Assembly (NCBI GenBank): GCA_014801815.1 | Contig: JAAVDM010000043.1 | Coordinates: forward strand, 55,036-119,035 | Direction of reading: 5' to 3' | Length of the DNA: 64,000 bases | Source: Bacteroides sp. | Lineage (GTDB): Bacteria > Bacteroidota > Bacteroidia > Bacteroidales > Muribaculaceae | Shown here: positions 17,671 through 25,982 of the stretch, piece after piece | Position numbering within the stretch: position 1 is the first letter of the stretch | Layout of the letters: each line of letters starts with the position of its first letter | Notes under the pieces: model-generated | What the model saw: the letters and a program-made list of their open reading frames with translations, nothing else | Told to the model about the DNA's origin: nothing | Databases searched by the model: none | Program-made: the position numbers and the translations under genes

Positions 17671-18477
17671 TCACGTGCCGCGCACACGGAGTTGCCAGAA
17701 AGCTACTGCCGAGGCGGCAGCCACATTCAGAGAGTCGACTCCGTGAGCCATAGGTATGCGTGCCGTGAAGTCTGAATCGGTTATGACTTCGGGGCTTAAG
17801 CCGTCACCTTCCGTGCCGAGTATTATGGCCAGCCGCGATTGCTGTGTGAGAATAGGATCGTCAATGGAGACCGAATCGTCCGACAGAGCCATAGCGACTG
17901 TTCTGAAGCCGAAGCTGCGTAGGTCAGCGGGTGAATCAATCCATGTCCAAGGGATTAGAAACACCGAACCCATTGACACACGTACCGCACGCCGGTTGAA
18001 GGGGTCGCATGAGGTACGTGTCAGACACACGGCATCTATACCCAGAGCGGCAGCCGAACGGAAAATGGCACCGATGTTGGTTGTGTCGGTAACACTGTCT
18101 ATGACTGCCACACGTTTGGCATCGCTCACAATGTCGGCGAGAGCCGGTGCTTGGGGGCGTCTCATCGCACACAGTACACCGCGTGTCAGCGTGTAGCCTG
18201 TGAGTGACTGGAGAAGTTCGCGTCTGCCGGTAAATACCGGTATATCTCCGCAACGTTCTATGATACCGGAGGCATCACCCGTGATGTGGCGTTCCTCACA
18301 TAGCATTGACAACGGAGTGTAACCGGCTCTGAGAGCAACGTCTATGACTTTCGGTGACTCGGCTATGAACACAGCCTTTTCCGTATCGAGCCGTGAGCGC
18401 AGTTGTGCCTCGGTGAGACGCCAGTAGACTTCAAGACCTTCATGGTCAAGAGAATCTATGTATATTATCTCGGCCAT
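17671..18477 (-). CDS. TrmH/SpoU-family RNA 2'-O-methyltransferase
   Basis: 268 aa from M at 18477. Transfers a methyl group from S-adenosylmethionine to a ribose of rRNA or tRNA. An N-terminal substrate-binding domain (about 1-110) is followed by the SpoU domain with all three motifs: VTDTTNIGAIFRSAAALGI (motif 1), AIILGTEGDGLSPEV (motif 2) and IPMAHGVDSLNVAAASAVAF (motif 3, the knot). The exact target nucleotide cannot be read. The frame is open to 18594, but residue 40 (MAEIIYIDSL) is the natural start and lies 19 nt after the sbcC stop. Last gene of an apparent sbcD-sbcC-methyltransferase operon. Confidence 0.87.
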   Translation of the reverse strand: MAEIIYIDSLDHEGLEVYWRLTEAQLRSRLDTEKAVFIAESPKVIDVALRAGYTPLSMLCEERHITGDASGIIERCGDIPVFTGRRELLQSLTGYTLTRGVLCAMRRPQAPALADIVSDAKRVAVIDSVTDTTNIGAIFRSAAALGIDAVCLTRTSCDPFNRRAVRVSMGSVFLIPWTWIDSPADLRSFGFRTVAMALSDDSVSIDDPILTQQSRLAIILGTEGDGLSPEVITDSDFTARIPMAHGVDSLNVAAASAVAFWQLRVRGT

Positions 18478-18496
18478 ATAATTATATTTATATGCT

Positions 18497-21445
18497 TCAG
18501 ATACCGGTGCCGATTTCGATAACGCTGCTCGAACTGCCTGCCGGCTGTGACACACGTACCTGCACGTTAATACGTTCGCGCAACGCTTCGACATGGCTGA
18601 TAATGCCTACTTTACGTCCGGAGGTATTGTGTAGTCCGCGAAGTGTGTCTACTGCCATACGTAGCGCTTCGCCGCTTAGAGACCCGAAACCTTCATCAAT
18701 AAACAGTGTGTCTACCGCAAGCCGGCTACCTATATCCGAAAGGGCCAATGCAAGAGCCAGCGATACCAGAAAACTTTCACCGCCTGACAAAGTTGAGGCT
18801 ACACGCCGTGTATAACCCTGCCATGCGTCGACGATAGATATTATGAATGTTCCGGGAGTAACCTCAAGTGTATAGCGCTCAGTGAGAGCCGTCATGTAGA
18901 AGTTGGCGTGCTGTATGAGCGTATCGAGCACATAACTCTGAGCGATAAGCCGGAATTTAGTACCGGTAGAATCACCTATAAGCTCATTGAGTGCCTGCCA
19001 GCGTAGCCATTCGTTTCGCAGACGTTCGATTTCTTTCTGTTGTCCGGCAAGCGATTCCCGTTTGGCACGGTCATCGTCCATGCGTTGCTGCAATGCTCCG
19101 GTCTGCTGCCGCAGATTGTCAATTTCGCGGTCAAGGGCTCCTATGTCAGCAATCAGTCGTTCATGGGACATTTGTGCCGGCTCACCTTCTGGCTGTTCGG
19201 CCATAGCTTCTGTCAGCTGACGTTCGATAATAGCCATCGCTGACTCTGCTGCCACTACATTGTCACGACATACCTTGATATTTCCTGTTATCCGTTCGAG
19301 AGTCGCTGTGGAGAGAGACTTCAGATATTCGAGTCGGGTAGGAGTAATCATAGGATTTGCATCAGTCCATGCTGCCACGTCGTCTTCATGCTGCTCCAGA
19401 CGTCGGCGCTGTGTCTCGATAAGTTCCTGCGCGGCTCTTATCTTGCCCATGAGTACAGATGTGTTCTCGGTCAGACGTGAGAATGATTGGGAACCGAATG
19501 GAGTGAGCTGTTCCCATTCGGGCATAAGAGCTATTACTTCGTGCAGGGCGGCACGTTCAAGCAGGAGAGCTGCGTTTGATTTTTCAGCCGCTGCAGCGGC
19601 ATTACGTAACCGTTCAGAGCTGTTTTTAAGTGTACGGAGCCTTTTTAGTATTTCGTCAGCCTTTGCAAGAAGCGGTCGGTCAGCTTCCTCAGTTTCACGC
19701 AGTATACGTTCGAGCGATGAGAGTTGTGCTTCCGCTGTGTCGTCAGCGACATCTATTCCGCAGGCGGCACACGACTTTTCAGCAGCAGTCCTGAGTCGCG
19801 TATAAGGCAGATTGTTGTCAACATCGCGTTTCAGACGGCCCATTGAGTCCCGCAACTGAGCTATAGTGGTCTGGCATATCGCTAATTCACGTGTCAGTCG
19901 GTCGTATTCTCCACGTGCCTCGTTCAAATGTCGTGTTGTCTCGCTGAACATACTCTGCATTACGCCCTCATGAGGTAGGTCGGTGGTGAGAGTCTGAAGG
20001 CATACCGGACAGGTATCCCCCTTTTTAAGGGCAGCACGCATCTCTACGGCAGCTCTCGCCATCGACATACGCTGTCGCTCGTAGAGGTCTGTCGCAGTGT
20101 CACGTGCTTTGGCTGCCTGTGTCAGAGCACCGCTCAGCACAAGCTCTTTCTCTGTTTCAGCTGACAGACGCGTACATACTGTCTCCAGTTCCTTACGCAT
20201 ATTTTCGCGTCGGATAGTTTCCTCTCTGAACGCTTTGACATTATTAAGTGCGTTAGCGACATCAGTCAGTCGTTTCAGAGTCGAGTCACGTCTGGAGCGT
20301 ACAGTATCGACGTCTATGGCCTCGATCTCTTTTTCGAGTCCGGCAATGTCGGCACATACTTTCTCATAATCGCGCACCTGTTTCATCTCTTTAGACACAT
20401 AACGCTCGTGAGCGCTCAGTGCACCCTGTAGACGTGCATAGTAGTCGGCAAGGTCATCGAGATTGCGACGCTGTCTTTCCAGTTCTTTAGCTGTTTCCTC
20501 CTTTCGGGCAAGCAGGGCACGAGCTTCGGGCGAGGCGTTCCAGTCGGCTATCACTTTCTCGTTTGCTTCAAATTCGGGTGTCTGTATAGCCTGCCGGGCT
20601 GTTGCGAGGGTAGCCTTGGCTGAGTCAAGACGCTTGTTGAGGTCGCTTACTCTCACACGCCATGTCAGAGCGTCACGCAATACGGCACGAGAAGCATCAA
20701 GACTGTGAGCCTTAGCTATGAGTGCTTCGCTCTCATCTACAAGCTGCCGAAATTCCTCATCTGTCAGAAGTTTGACAGCTTCCGCTTTGCGGCGGTACTG
20801 ATTGTATCTGTTTTCGTGTTCACGAGTGAGTTCGTAGACTTTACGGCCTATTACTGTATAGACTTCCGTACCTGTGATTTTCTCTAGAATAGCCGATTTC
20901 TCTTCGTCACGACTATTAAGAAAGCGGGCGAAGTCACCTTGTGCCAGCATAGTGGTGCGGCAGAACTGTTGGAAATCAAGTCCTATGGCACCTGCCATAA
21001 CATTGCGTATGTCGGCTACTTTGGTATATACCGTATCCGAATCAAGACGGGTAAGTCGCCATTCGCGCCCCTGCAACTTTCCGGTAGGCTTTTTACGGGC
21101 ACGTGTCACTCCCCACCATGCGCGGTAGGCTACACCGTCGCTACCGGTGAAGTCAAGTTCAACGTAGCCCTCACCGGTGTTGCGACGCAGCATTACACGC
21201 GGGTCCGACAGTTTGACATCACCCTGCGAGGCAGGCTCTACCGTACCCTGCATGAGCGAATTGTCAAGACGCGGTGTGTCGGCATAAAGTGCGAGACAGA
21301 TTGCATCAAGTATGGTCGACTTGCCGGCACCTGTGCGTCCTGTTATCAGAAACACCTCGGCATCGGCAAGAGGCCTGGTCTCAAAGTCGATAACGGCATC
21401 TTCGATTGAGGCTATGTTGTGTATGGTCAGTCGTTTGAGGTGCAT
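18497..21445 (-). CDS. sbcC: SbcC, ATPase subunit of the SbcCD nuclease
   Basis: 982 aa. Forms with SbcD an ATP-dependent nuclease that opens hairpins and cleans DNA ends. An N-terminal ATPase half carries Walker A (ITGRTGAGKSTILDAI), followed by two long coiled coils with a zinc hook at Cys479-Pro-Val-Cys482 between them. The C-terminal half has the ABC signature TLSGGESFLVSLALALAL and Walker B DTLFIDEGFGSL. It begins 7 nt after the sbcD stop, so the two are co-transcribed. The length and order are standard. It is of note in a genome with many perfect palindromes, since SbcCD cleaves such structures. Confidence 0.94.
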   Translation of the reverse strand: MHLKRLTIHNIASIEDAVIDFETRPLADAEVFLITGRTGAGKSTILDAICLALYADTPRLDNSLMQGTVEPASQGDVKLSDPRVMLRRNTGEGYVELDFTGSDGVAYRAWWGVTRARKKPTGKLQGREWRLTRLDSDTVYTKVADIRNVMAGAIGLDFQQFCRTTMLAQGDFARFLNSRDEEKSAILEKITGTEVYTVIGRKVYELTREHENRYNQYRRKAEAVKLLTDEEFRQLVDESEALIAKAHSLDASRAVLRDALTWRVRVSDLNKRLDSAKATLATARQAIQTPEFEANEKVIADWNASPEARALLARKEETAKELERQRRNLDDLADYYARLQGALSAHERYVSKEMKQVRDYEKVCADIAGLEKEIEAIDVDTVRSRRDSTLKRLTDVANALNNVKAFREETIRRENMRKELETVCTRLSAETEKELVLSGALTQAAKARDTATDLYERQRMSMARAAVEMRAALKKGDTCPVCLQTLTTDLPHEGVMQSMFSETTRHLNEARGEYDRLTRELAICQTTIAQLRDSMGRLKRDVDNNLPYTRLRTAAEKSCAACGIDVADDTAEAQLSSLERILRETEEADRPLLAKADEILKRLRTLKNSSERLRNAAAAAEKSNAALLLERAALHEVIALMPEWEQLTPFGSQSFSRLTENTSVLMGKIRAAQELIETQRRRLEQHEDDVAAWTDANPMITPTRLEYLKSLSTATLERITGNIKVCRDNVVAAESAMAIIERQLTEAMAEQPEGEPAQMSHERLIADIGALDREIDNLRQQTGALQQRMDDDRAKRESLAGQQKEIERLRNEWLRWQALNELIGDSTGTKFRLIAQSYVLDTLIQHANFYMTALTERYTLEVTPGTFIISIVDAWQGYTRRVASTLSGGESFLVSLALALALSDIGSRLAVDTLFIDEGFGSLSGEALRMAVDTLRGLHNTSGRKVGIISHVEALRERINVQVRVSQPAGSSSSVIEIGTGI

Positions 21446-21452
21446 ATAGTCA

Positions 21453-22607
21453 TCAGTCGTTAAGTGAATGCATCACTTCGTCAAAAAGTGTACGCATATC
21501 GTCGGTAAAGTCAATACCGCTGCTTGCGGCGTAACGGCTCACTATTTCGGCAGGTTCGAGGTTGCGGAATTCCTCCACTGTCATAGGTCTGTCTTCGGCT
21601 TTGCGATTTTCATCCTGTCTCACCTGATTGATGATGCAGAAACGGCATTGTTTTCCGTCAGCTATGCTGCGGGCACGGTTGGTGGCATCAGGGGGTAGGA
21701 AAGAATCAACCAACACGTTAAGACGTATGTAGGAAGGGTGTGTGTCGGGATAATCACTGAAAAGTTTCAACACCTCCTCAAGCGGCCGAGGCTTGCCTAC
21801 AGGCAGCGTCACTAACGGTCGCAGCTGTTCAATCGTGACAGTACGTACTTCGGGAACATCACCGTGAGAATGTAGGGTGACTATTGTCACAGAGTGCTCA
21901 TACTCCTCATCGAAACTTATGGCAAGCGGTGTGCCGGAGTAGCGCAGACGTCCGTCTGTGTCACCTATTACCTGCGGACGGTGTATGTGACCTAATGCCA
22001 CATAATCAAAGTCGGCAGCCAGTGTTTCGGCCTCGACGGCATCTATACCGCCTACATTACGCCCGTCCTCCTTATGACCTGTTGCGTCACAACCGCTGAC
22101 TGAGGTGTGCACCATGAGTACTGAGGGCAGACCGTCGGTATTAAGTTCCGCTATGCGCTGAGATAGTGTCTCGAATAACCTTTCGGGCATCATACGTTCG
22201 CTGCAATAAGGTACTGCTGCCACGAAACCTCCGTGCAGACGTATTATAAGACGTTCGGTTAATTCCTCGTCTGAACCTATACGGCCAATCATGGTCACAC
22301 CCAGTTCACGCCACGGCTCGGCAAAAATCTCATGACGTGAAGCACTGTCATGATTCCCGGCTGTGATTATCACAGCCGTATCGGGACAGCGGCGGCGCAG
22401 GCGTGTCATAGCGCTTGCAAACATACGCTGCGCCGAGAGCGGCGGTGCGGCCGAGTGGAATATGTCACCGCTTACCAACAGTGCGTCTGCCTTTTCTTCA
22501 GCAACAATATTGATAATCTGTTCCAGCATTGCAGCGAACTCTTCGCTACGGTCATAGTTGTAGAGCTGATGTCCGAGATGCCAGTCACTTGTGTGTACGA
22601 ATTTCAT
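21453..22607 (-). CDS. sbcD: SbcD, nuclease subunit of SbcCD
   Basis: 384 aa. Mre11-type metallophosphoesterase. Metal-binding motifs appear in the standard order: HTSDWHLGHQL (motif I), LVSGDIFHSA (II), ITAGNHDSASR (III), MVHTSVSGC and ALGHIHRPQ (IV/V). The C-terminal domain caps the active site and contacts SbcC. It is first in the operon with sbcC and the TrmH-type gene, and 37 nt separate it from the pepP stop upstream, so pepP might also belong to this transcript. Confidence 0.94.
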   Translation of the reverse strand: MKFVHTSDWHLGHQLYNYDRSEEFAAMLEQIINIVAEEKADALLVSGDIFHSAAPPLSAQRMFASAMTRLRRRCPDTAVIITAGNHDSASRHEIFAEPWRELGVTMIGRIGSDEELTERLIIRLHGGFVAAVPYCSERMMPERLFETLSQRIAELNTDGLPSVLMVHTSVSGCDATGHKEDGRNVGGIDAVEAETLAADFDYVALGHIHRPQVIGDTDGRLRYSGTPLAISFDEEYEHSVTIVTLHSHGDVPEVRTVTIEQLRPLVTLPVGKPRPLEEVLKLFSDYPDTHPSYIRLNVLVDSFLPPDATNRARSIADGKQCRFCIINQVRQDENRKAEDRPMTVEEFRNLEPAEIVSRYAASSGIDFTDDMRTLFDEVMHSLND

Positions 22608-22644
22608 AAATCGGGGGGAGGGGGAATTTCAGTTACACACTATA

Positions 22645-24018
22645 TCAACGCAGAGCTTCTACTTCTTCGGTAGTAAGAGGTATTTTCTTACCGAGACGGC
22701 GTGCACCGTCGGCTGTAATAAGATAGTCTTCTTCATTACGGACACCTGAGAAATCACGCCAGGCGTCAAGACGGTCATAGTTAATGAAATCTCCCAGATG
22801 ACGGTTGGCACCCCAATAGTCTATAAGCTCAGGTATGAAATAGACACCCGGTTCGATAGTCAGTACAAAGCCGGGTTCGAGCGGGCGTGCCAGACGGAGT
22901 GACTTGCGGCCGAACTGTGTGCTTTTGGGTTTGCCGTCATAGCCTACGAATACTTCGCCGAGACTCTCCATATCGTGTACGTCCATTCCCATCATGTGTC
23001 CTAGTCCTGTGGGGAAGAACATGGCATGTGCGCCGGCAGCGACAGCATCGTATGGATTGCCGCGCATCACGCCCAGATCTGTCAGTCCTTCGACGATAGT
23101 GCGTGCAGCGAGTTCGTAGACATCGACAAATGGCACACCGGGACGCAGGGCTGCGACTGCGGCACGGTGGGCGGCCACCTGAATGTCGTAGACATCTTTC
23201 TGGTGTCTTGTGTATTTCTTACCTGCACATATAGTGCTTGACATGTCGCCTGCATAACCTTCAGGTGTCTCGGCTCCGGCGTCAAGTAACAGCATATCAC
23301 CGGGTTTCACAATATTGTGATAGGCGTGATTGTGGAGAGTCTGTCCGTTGACGGTTGCTATGGTGGGGAAAGACAGACGGCATCCGCGACTGCGGGCTAC
23401 AGCTTCTACCGCAGCGGCTATCTCATATTCGCGCATACCCTCACGCAACATCTTCATGGCTGTGATGTGCATATCGGCTGTTACATCACATGCCTTTTCG
23501 ATTTCGGCTATCTCCTCATCTGTCTTATGATTACGTAGGTTAATAACAGCACGTATAAATTCTTCCGACGGTTGTTCGGTGCCGGGTTTAACTCCGAGCA
23601 GATTGAATAGTTTTATCTTATTGTCACCGCGATAAGTCGGCAGATAATGTACTTTACGTCCTCCTGCCACAACTTTGTCAAGATAAGGTTTGAGGTCAGC
23701 GGCCGGTAAAGTTTCGGTTATGCCTGCCAGAGCGGCTTTCTCATGCAGGGTGGGTTGGTTGCCCATCCAGACTATATGGTCTATTGACAATTCATCACCG
23801 AATATAATCTCGCGGTCATTGTCTATGTCGATTATAGCGTTCAGGCCGGCGTAAGGCTGCCCGAAGAAGTAGAGAAATGAAGAATCCTGACGGTAGTCAT
23901 AGGTATTGTCTTCGTAATTCATTCCAAGTTCATCGTTGCCTAAGAATAACAATACTCCGCTGCCTACAGCCTTGCGCAGTGCCGCACGACGCTGACGGTA
24001 AGTGTCAGTTGAAAACAT
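22645..24018 (-). CDS. pepP: Xaa-Pro aminopeptidase (aminopeptidase P)
   Basis: 457 aa. Removes N-terminal residues preceding proline using two metal ions. The N-terminal creatinase-like domain (about 1-165) is followed by the pita-bread M24 domain with metal ligands in LLLDAGAETPEGYAGDMSS (two Asp), GLGHMMGMDVHD (His), LTIEPGVYF (Glu) and the final Glu near SGVRNEEDY. Cytosolic, no signal peptide. A TAAATTTG box at 24138-24131 predicts a leader of about 105 nt. Symbol given by function; the ortholog name in this lineage is not certain. Confidence 0.9.
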   Translation of the reverse strand: MFSTDTYRQRRAALRKAVGSGVLLFLGNDELGMNYEDNTYDYRQDSSFLYFFGQPYAGLNAIIDIDNDREIIFGDELSIDHIVWMGNQPTLHEKAALAGITETLPAADLKPYLDKVVAGGRKVHYLPTYRGDNKIKLFNLLGVKPGTEQPSEEFIRAVINLRNHKTDEEIAEIEKACDVTADMHITAMKMLREGMREYEIAAAVEAVARSRGCRLSFPTIATVNGQTLHNHAYHNIVKPGDMLLLDAGAETPEGYAGDMSSTICAGKKYTRHQKDVYDIQVAAHRAAVAALRPGVPFVDVYELAARTIVEGLTDLGVMRGNPYDAVAAGAHAMFFPTGLGHMMGMDVHDMESLGEVFVGYDGKPKSTQFGRKSLRLARPLEPGFVLTIEPGVYFIPELIDYWGANRHLGDFINYDRLDAWRDFSGVRNEEDYLITADGARRLGKKIPLTTEEVEALR

Positions 24019-24130
24019 AGTTGGTTAAGGTTAGAGTCATCGCTCCGGCGAAAGACTCGATATAAAAATAAGTAATAAGAAAACTTTAGTTTAGCCCTTA
24101 ATAAGAATTAGAGCTGAAACTGACAGGCGG

Positions 24131-24138
24131 CAAATTTA
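24131..24138 (-). promoter_or_regulatory. Promoter -7 box of pepP
   Basis: TAAATTTG on the minus strand. The gap 24019-24328 otherwise contains only the palindrome at 24223-24298. Confidence 0.55.
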
Positions 24139-24222
24139 GCGAAAAACTTTCATATTGTCAATTCAGAGGGTAATGCTTTTCAGCAGTTTTTTGAAGTGAA
24201 TTCTTGATACAGCTACCTCTTT

Positions 24223-24298
24223 ACATTGATAACTGACTGACGGATTCCCTCACCTGCAACAGTACAGGTGAGGGAATCCGTCAGTCAGTTATCAATGT
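24223..24298 (-). terminator. 34-bp perfect palindrome ending the 24329-25876 gene
   Basis: Arms 24223-24256 and 24265-24298 pair perfectly over 34 bp with an 8-nt loop. The longest stem in the window. Confidence 0.8.
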
Positions 24299-24328
24299 AT
24301 CTCAGGATATCAGTATCCGGATATAATT

Positions 24329-25876
24329 TTAGTGCATAACCTTCTTGGCTACTGACGAAGTACCGTCAGTGTAGGTAGTGCGTTCAATATAGAGACCCGG
24401 TGAGGGTGCTGCCACACGACGGCCCTGCATGTCATAATATGCACGGCCTGCTACCTCGCGGTCGGAGGTAACTTTGTCAACAGATGTCTCTGTTTCCATT
24501 GTAGCGATATCGCTGTATATCTTGTCACCGTTCTCGTTGACATATACGCTGCGTACACCGATAGTGTTGATAGGATCATCGTAGAGATATACTGAGTGCC
24601 ATGTGCCTGCGGTGTAAACGTCATAACTTTCAAAGTTGTAAGGTATGTCTGTCATCTCTTCTTCAAGATTCCAGTATATGTCTGTGGTCATAGTGAGAAG
24701 CTCACCGTTCACGAAGATATTGTAATAGAGGCGGTCAGTATCAAGCATACAGCCATCAACATCGGTATCGGGTATCTCGCACTCAAATACCTGACCCATT
24801 CCGTAGTCTGTCAGCCAGTAGGGTATCGGTGTTGCGGGAGCAGCCTCCGGGTTACGGTTCTGATATGAGATGGTGGCTGTCTGAAGATAGGTGTTGAAGT
24901 TGGCTACACTCAGGTCATTGGTATGATTGAATATGATATTATTCTCAAGGAAGAGAGAGTTTTCTTCGGCATTATATGTGAATACAATCTCCGGAAGAAA
25001 GTCTACACTGTATGAGAATTCTTCATAATAGTCGTCCCACATCTCCTCGACATAGCCGCCGACAGCGTAGTCAAAGTGGAGTTCTTCAAAGTTGGGACCG
25101 AGGAAAGTAGGCTCAATACTAAGCATATCGCCGTCAAGCTTACCTTTTACCCATGTGTCGGGCACACCGGCATCAATACCTTGTATGTAAATCTCCTCCT
25201 CACCGACAGCGACATTCACAAAGCGGTTGCCTGTCTCGGTTGACATGGCCCACGACTGTATCTCCATGTTCTCCGGAGCCTCTACCTTTACACCTGTTGG
25301 GCGCTGCATGTCGATACGGTAGTCACCATAACCGGTCCATGTGTAGGTAAGGCCGTTGAAGTTACCGTCTTCATCGTGTGATTCAACTTCAAGACAAAGA
25401 CCGAGCAGGGTTGTGTTGACAGTTTCCTTTAAGCCTCCGTCAACAATATCGAAGGTCATAGTCATATCCGGACGCGGATAGAACCAACCGCGATCCTGAT
25501 CAAACTCCATGGGGACAACGTAGTAGTATTCCAGCTCGTAATCATCATTCCATTCGGCATACACGGGCTGAGGGCCTTTTATGACAAGTTTATCGCCCTC
25601 TACGGTACCCTTTATCCATGTCTGTGTGGGGTACTGCGAAATGGGATTGCTTAGATATACTTCTCCTTCAGGAGTCGTGACCATCTCGACTATTGAGCCG
25701 TAATCCTTAAGATCGGCAACGATGTCACCCAGCATCGCTGTATAGGCGAGACTGGAACGTGACAATAAGACTGACTCACCCTCGGGACGGTCATAGATGG
25801 GTTCGTCAAATTCGGCCGCAGTGGAATTGAAAGCCATAGCTGCTGCCAGCAACATGAATGTTGTAGGTTTACGCAT
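24329..25876 (-). CDS. Secreted protein with internal duplication and type IX-like tail
   Basis: 515 aa. Signal peptide MRKPTTFMLLAAAMAFNSTA, cleaved near AEF. Two related modules follow, each opening with a similar strand pair: TQTWIKGTVEGDKLVIKGP (about 80-98) and PDTWVKGKLDGDMLSIEP (about 237-254), each preceded by a short VYLSNPIS or IYIQGIDA strand. This points to an internal duplication. The tail YYDMQGRRVAAPSPGLYIE plus a Lys-Val-Met end resembles the tails of the 5686 and 9506 proteins. Function unknown. Its mRNA is predicted to begin with a 12-bp hairpin. Confidence 0.75.
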   Translation of the reverse strand: MRKPTTFMLLAAAMAFNSTAAEFDEPIYDRPEGESVLLSRSSLAYTAMLGDIVADLKDYGSIVEMVTTPEGEVYLSNPISQYPTQTWIKGTVEGDKLVIKGPQPVYAEWNDDYELEYYYVVPMEFDQDRGWFYPRPDMTMTFDIVDGGLKETVNTTLLGLCLEVESHDEDGNFNGLTYTWTGYGDYRIDMQRPTGVKVEAPENMEIQSWAMSTETGNRFVNVAVGEEEIYIQGIDAGVPDTWVKGKLDGDMLSIEPTFLGPNFEELHFDYAVGGYVEEMWDDYYEEFSYSVDFLPEIVFTYNAEENSLFLENNIIFNHTNDLSVANFNTYLQTATISYQNRNPEAAPATPIPYWLTDYGMGQVFECEIPDTDVDGCMLDTDRLYYNIFVNGELLTMTTDIYWNLEEEMTDIPYNFESYDVYTAGTWHSVYLYDDPINTIGVRSVYVNENGDKIYSDIATMETETSVDKVTSDREVAGRAYYDMQGRRVAAPSPGLYIERTTYTDGTSSVAKKVMH

Positions 25877-25901
25877 AAGCTGGTATGTTAGAAATGTTTA
25901 C

Positions 25902-25931
25902 CGGCATACAGTCCCACAAGACTGTATGCCG
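25902..25931 (-). promoter_or_regulatory. 12-bp hairpin at the predicted 5' end of the mRNA
   Basis: CGGCATACAGTC (25902-25913) pairs perfectly with GACTGTATGCCG (25920-25931) around a 6-nt loop. It lies between the -7 box at 25948-25941 and the start codon at 25876, so the transcript should start at or just before it. It could protect the 5' end or regulate translation; alternatively it ends the AspT-type gene at 25983. Confidence 0.5.
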
Positions 25932-25940
25932 ATTCGTATG

Positions 25941-25948
25941 CAAAGTTA
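25941..25948 (-). promoter_or_regulatory. Promoter -7 box of the 24329-25876 gene
   Basis: TAACTTTG on the minus strand, fitting TAnnTTTG. Confidence 0.55.
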
Positions 25949-25982
25949 AATATAAATCGTAATTTCTGCAAGTTCCCGGTCT

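Noticed and set aside
19260..19805. 181-codon plus-strand frame
   Set aside because: Antisense of sbcC; composed almost wholly of Ser, Arg and Ala.
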